A stretch of 6,919 bases of DNA from Bacteroidales bacterium UBA1722. Its GTDB lineage: Bacteria > Bacteroidota > Bacteroidia > Bacteroidales > UBA932. Each line of letters starts with the position of its first letter. The stretch's first letter is position 1. The stretch lies in NCBI GenBank assembly GCA_002317435.1, contig DCIQ01000030.1:1-6919 (forward strand), in the 5' to 3' direction. A model generated the notes under the pieces. The model worked only from the letters and a program-made list of their open reading frames with translations, was not told the origin of the DNA and ran no database searches. The position numbers were made by a program, and so were the translations under genes. Of the stretch, positions 6,134 to 6,919 are shown piece by piece.

Positions 6134-6136
6134 TTG
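6129..6136 (+). promoter_or_regulatory. -7 box of the small secreted protein gene
   Basis: TATATTTG matches TAnnTTTG perfectly and lies 50 bp before the ATG at 6187. No TTG is found at the expected -33 distance. The predicted leader of about 45 nt contains a small hairpin, TGCCG (6139-6143) with CGGCA (6153-6157). Confidence 0.55.
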
Positions 6137-6186
6137 TCTGCCGTATTCAAGGCGGCAACATCGATCAGAACTAAAAATTATAAGTT

Positions 6187-6681
6187 ATGTCATTCACTAA
6201 AATTATCGCAGTAGCAGCGATGACCTTATTTTTGGCTACACCGGTATTCGCACAGAATACCACGACCGGCGGAACGCTTACCGCCGGTAACGGACTCTCG
6301 GCGGGCAAGGCTCTCCTTTCGCTTTATACACAGTACAAGGCGGATGGCAAACTCGATCTTTCCAACGCGAACAATATCGCGAACATCACCTCGCTGGTTT
6401 CGAACGTCTACGGTCTGACCAAGAATTCCAACACGACCAATTTCTTGTCGGGACTTATCTCCGGTTCCAAGAATCTGGTGAACACTTCCAATTCCACGAG
6501 TGTCCTGAGCACGTTGGCATCCATATCGAATCTTGACGCCAGTTCGATCACCACTTCGGTAGCGACCGGTGCCGCGAAAAGTCTGCTGTCAAAACTGGGC
6601 GGGAACAAATCCGGAAACACCGCTTCGAGTGCGGCCACTACGGCAGCCAATGCCTTGTCTACGCTTTTCTCCAAGCTCTGA
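6187..6681 (+). CDS. Small secreted Ser/Thr/Asn-rich protein, function unknown
   Basis: I do not recognise a named family with confidence. The 164-aa product has a clear Sec signal peptide (MSFTK, hydrophobic core, cleavage at VFA-Q after A22) and no lipobox cysteine. The mature 142 residues contain no Cys, Glu, His, Arg, Trp, Pro or Met, and 62 of them (44%) are Ser, Thr or Asn, with the remainder mostly Leu, Ala, Gly and Lys. Hydrophobic Leu/Ile/Val residues recur every three to four positions (for example 63-78, 86-98, 105-116), which suggests amphipathic helices separated by NTSNS-type linkers. The segment SLYTQYKADGKLDLSN (45-60) is the least repetitive and may be the best family signature. 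The gene has its own -7 box and a strong terminator, so it is probably monocistronic. An exported structural, adhesive or surface-associated role is possible but unsupported. Confidence 0.8.
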   Translation: MSFTKIIAVAAMTLFLATPVFAQNTTTGGTLTAGNGLSAGKALLSLYTQYKADGKLDLSNANNIANITSLVSNVYGLTKNSNTTNFLSGLISGSKNLVNTSNSTSVLSTLASISNLDASSITTSVATGAAKSLLSKLGGNKSGNTASSAATTAANALSTLFSKL

Positions 6682-6700
6682 CAGGCGATCCCTCTATGAC

Positions 6701-6743
6701 AATCGGGCGGAAAGTCATGATTTTACAGACTTTCCGCCCGATT
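6701..6743. terminator. Strong bidirectional intrinsic terminator
   Basis: AATCGGGCGGAAAGTC (6701-6716) pairs perfectly over 16 bp with GACTTTCCGCCCGATT (6728-6743), with an 11-nt loop. It begins 19 bp after the stop of the small secreted protein and ends 3 bp before the minus-strand stop of the opposing hydrolase. The lower stem is A/T and the following bases are T-rich but not a pure tract. Placement between convergent genes makes it a shared terminator. Confidence 0.85.
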
Positions 6744-6746
6744 TGT

Positions 6747-6919
6747 TCATTCGCCTCTGACTGATGATATGAAGTCACGGACAGCGGCGGTATATCCTGC
6801 CTGGTCTTTCTCGAAGGCTTGTGCGTGACCGGCATCCCGAACCAGATACATCTTCTTGAATCCCTGTGTCTTGGCATCGAAACAGCGATATATGTCGGAA
6901 GTGGGGACGTAGGTGTCGC
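6747..6919 (-). CDS. Alpha/beta hydrolase, C-terminal fragment
   Basis: The minus-strand frame enters from the window edge and ends at TGA (6749-6747), giving the last 56 complete residues plus two bases of a preceding codon. It reads DTYVPTSDIYRCF, then KKMYLVRDAGHAQAF, then a helix ending YTAAVRDFISSVRGE. This is the usual end of serine alpha/beta hydrolases related to esterases and prolyl-oligopeptidase-like enzymes: the first Asp, in a G-x-D-T-x-V-P context, is the likely acid of the triad, and the His 30 residues later in AGHAQ is the likely catalytic base. The nucleophile Ser and any signal peptide lie outside the window, so substrate and location are unknown. It is convergent with the small secreted protein gene and shares its terminator. 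The motif pair and the spacing make the fold assignment solid; the precise family is open. Confidence 0.78.
   Translation of the reverse strand, partial: DTYVPTSDIYRCFDAKTQGFKKMYLVRDAGHAQAFEKDQAGYTAAVRDFISSVRGE

Noticed and set aside
6659..6877. Minus-strand frame of 72 codons at the right end
   Set aside because: It runs through the terminator and is out of frame with the alpha/beta hydrolase tail, which has a convincing Asp/His motif pair and stops beside the terminator.

Overview
The window looks like a chromosomal housekeeping region of an anaerobic Bacteroidota, most likely order Bacteroidales. Support comes from close resemblance of the PckA, AspC and RecQ reading frames to remembered Bacteroides-type sequences, from the presence of DUF4251-like and DUF4434-like secreted proteins, from weak or absent Shine-Dalgarno sequences at most starts, and from several matches to the Bacteroidota sigma-factor -7 box TAnnTTTG. 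No phage, insertion sequence, CRISPR array, rRNA or tRNA was seen.

Left part (1-4409): the 5' end of pckA (ATP-type PEP carboxykinase, minus strand) is divergent from an apparent three-gene plus-strand operon: aspC (aspartate aminotransferase, 404-1597), a RecQ-family helicase (1639-3360) and mtnA (methylthioribose-1-phosphate isomerase, 3363-4409). pckA and aspC both act on oxaloacetate. Their 269-bp shared intergenic region carries a -7-like box on each strand and a striking 22-bp near-perfect palindrome just before aspC. recQ and mtnA are separated by only 2 bp.

Right part (4410-6919): a DUF4251-like exported protein (minus) is divergent from a DUF4434-like TIM-barrel lipoprotein (plus, 5019-6095). 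The lipoprotein has a perfect -7 box only 7 bp before its ATG, predicting a leaderless or almost leaderless mRNA. Next is a small secreted Ser/Thr/Asn-rich protein of unknown function (6187-6681), with a dyad overlapping its -7 box. A perfect 16-bp-stem terminator separates it from the convergent 3' end of an alpha/beta hydrolase that runs out of the window.

Most of this is recognisable core biology. The items most worth a second look are the palindrome upstream of aspC, the near-leaderless lipoprotein gene, the RecQ whose zinc module sits at the extreme C-terminus, the glycosidase-like lipoprotein, and the compositionally extreme small secreted protein. I see no clear evidence of a new multi-gene defence or mobile system here.
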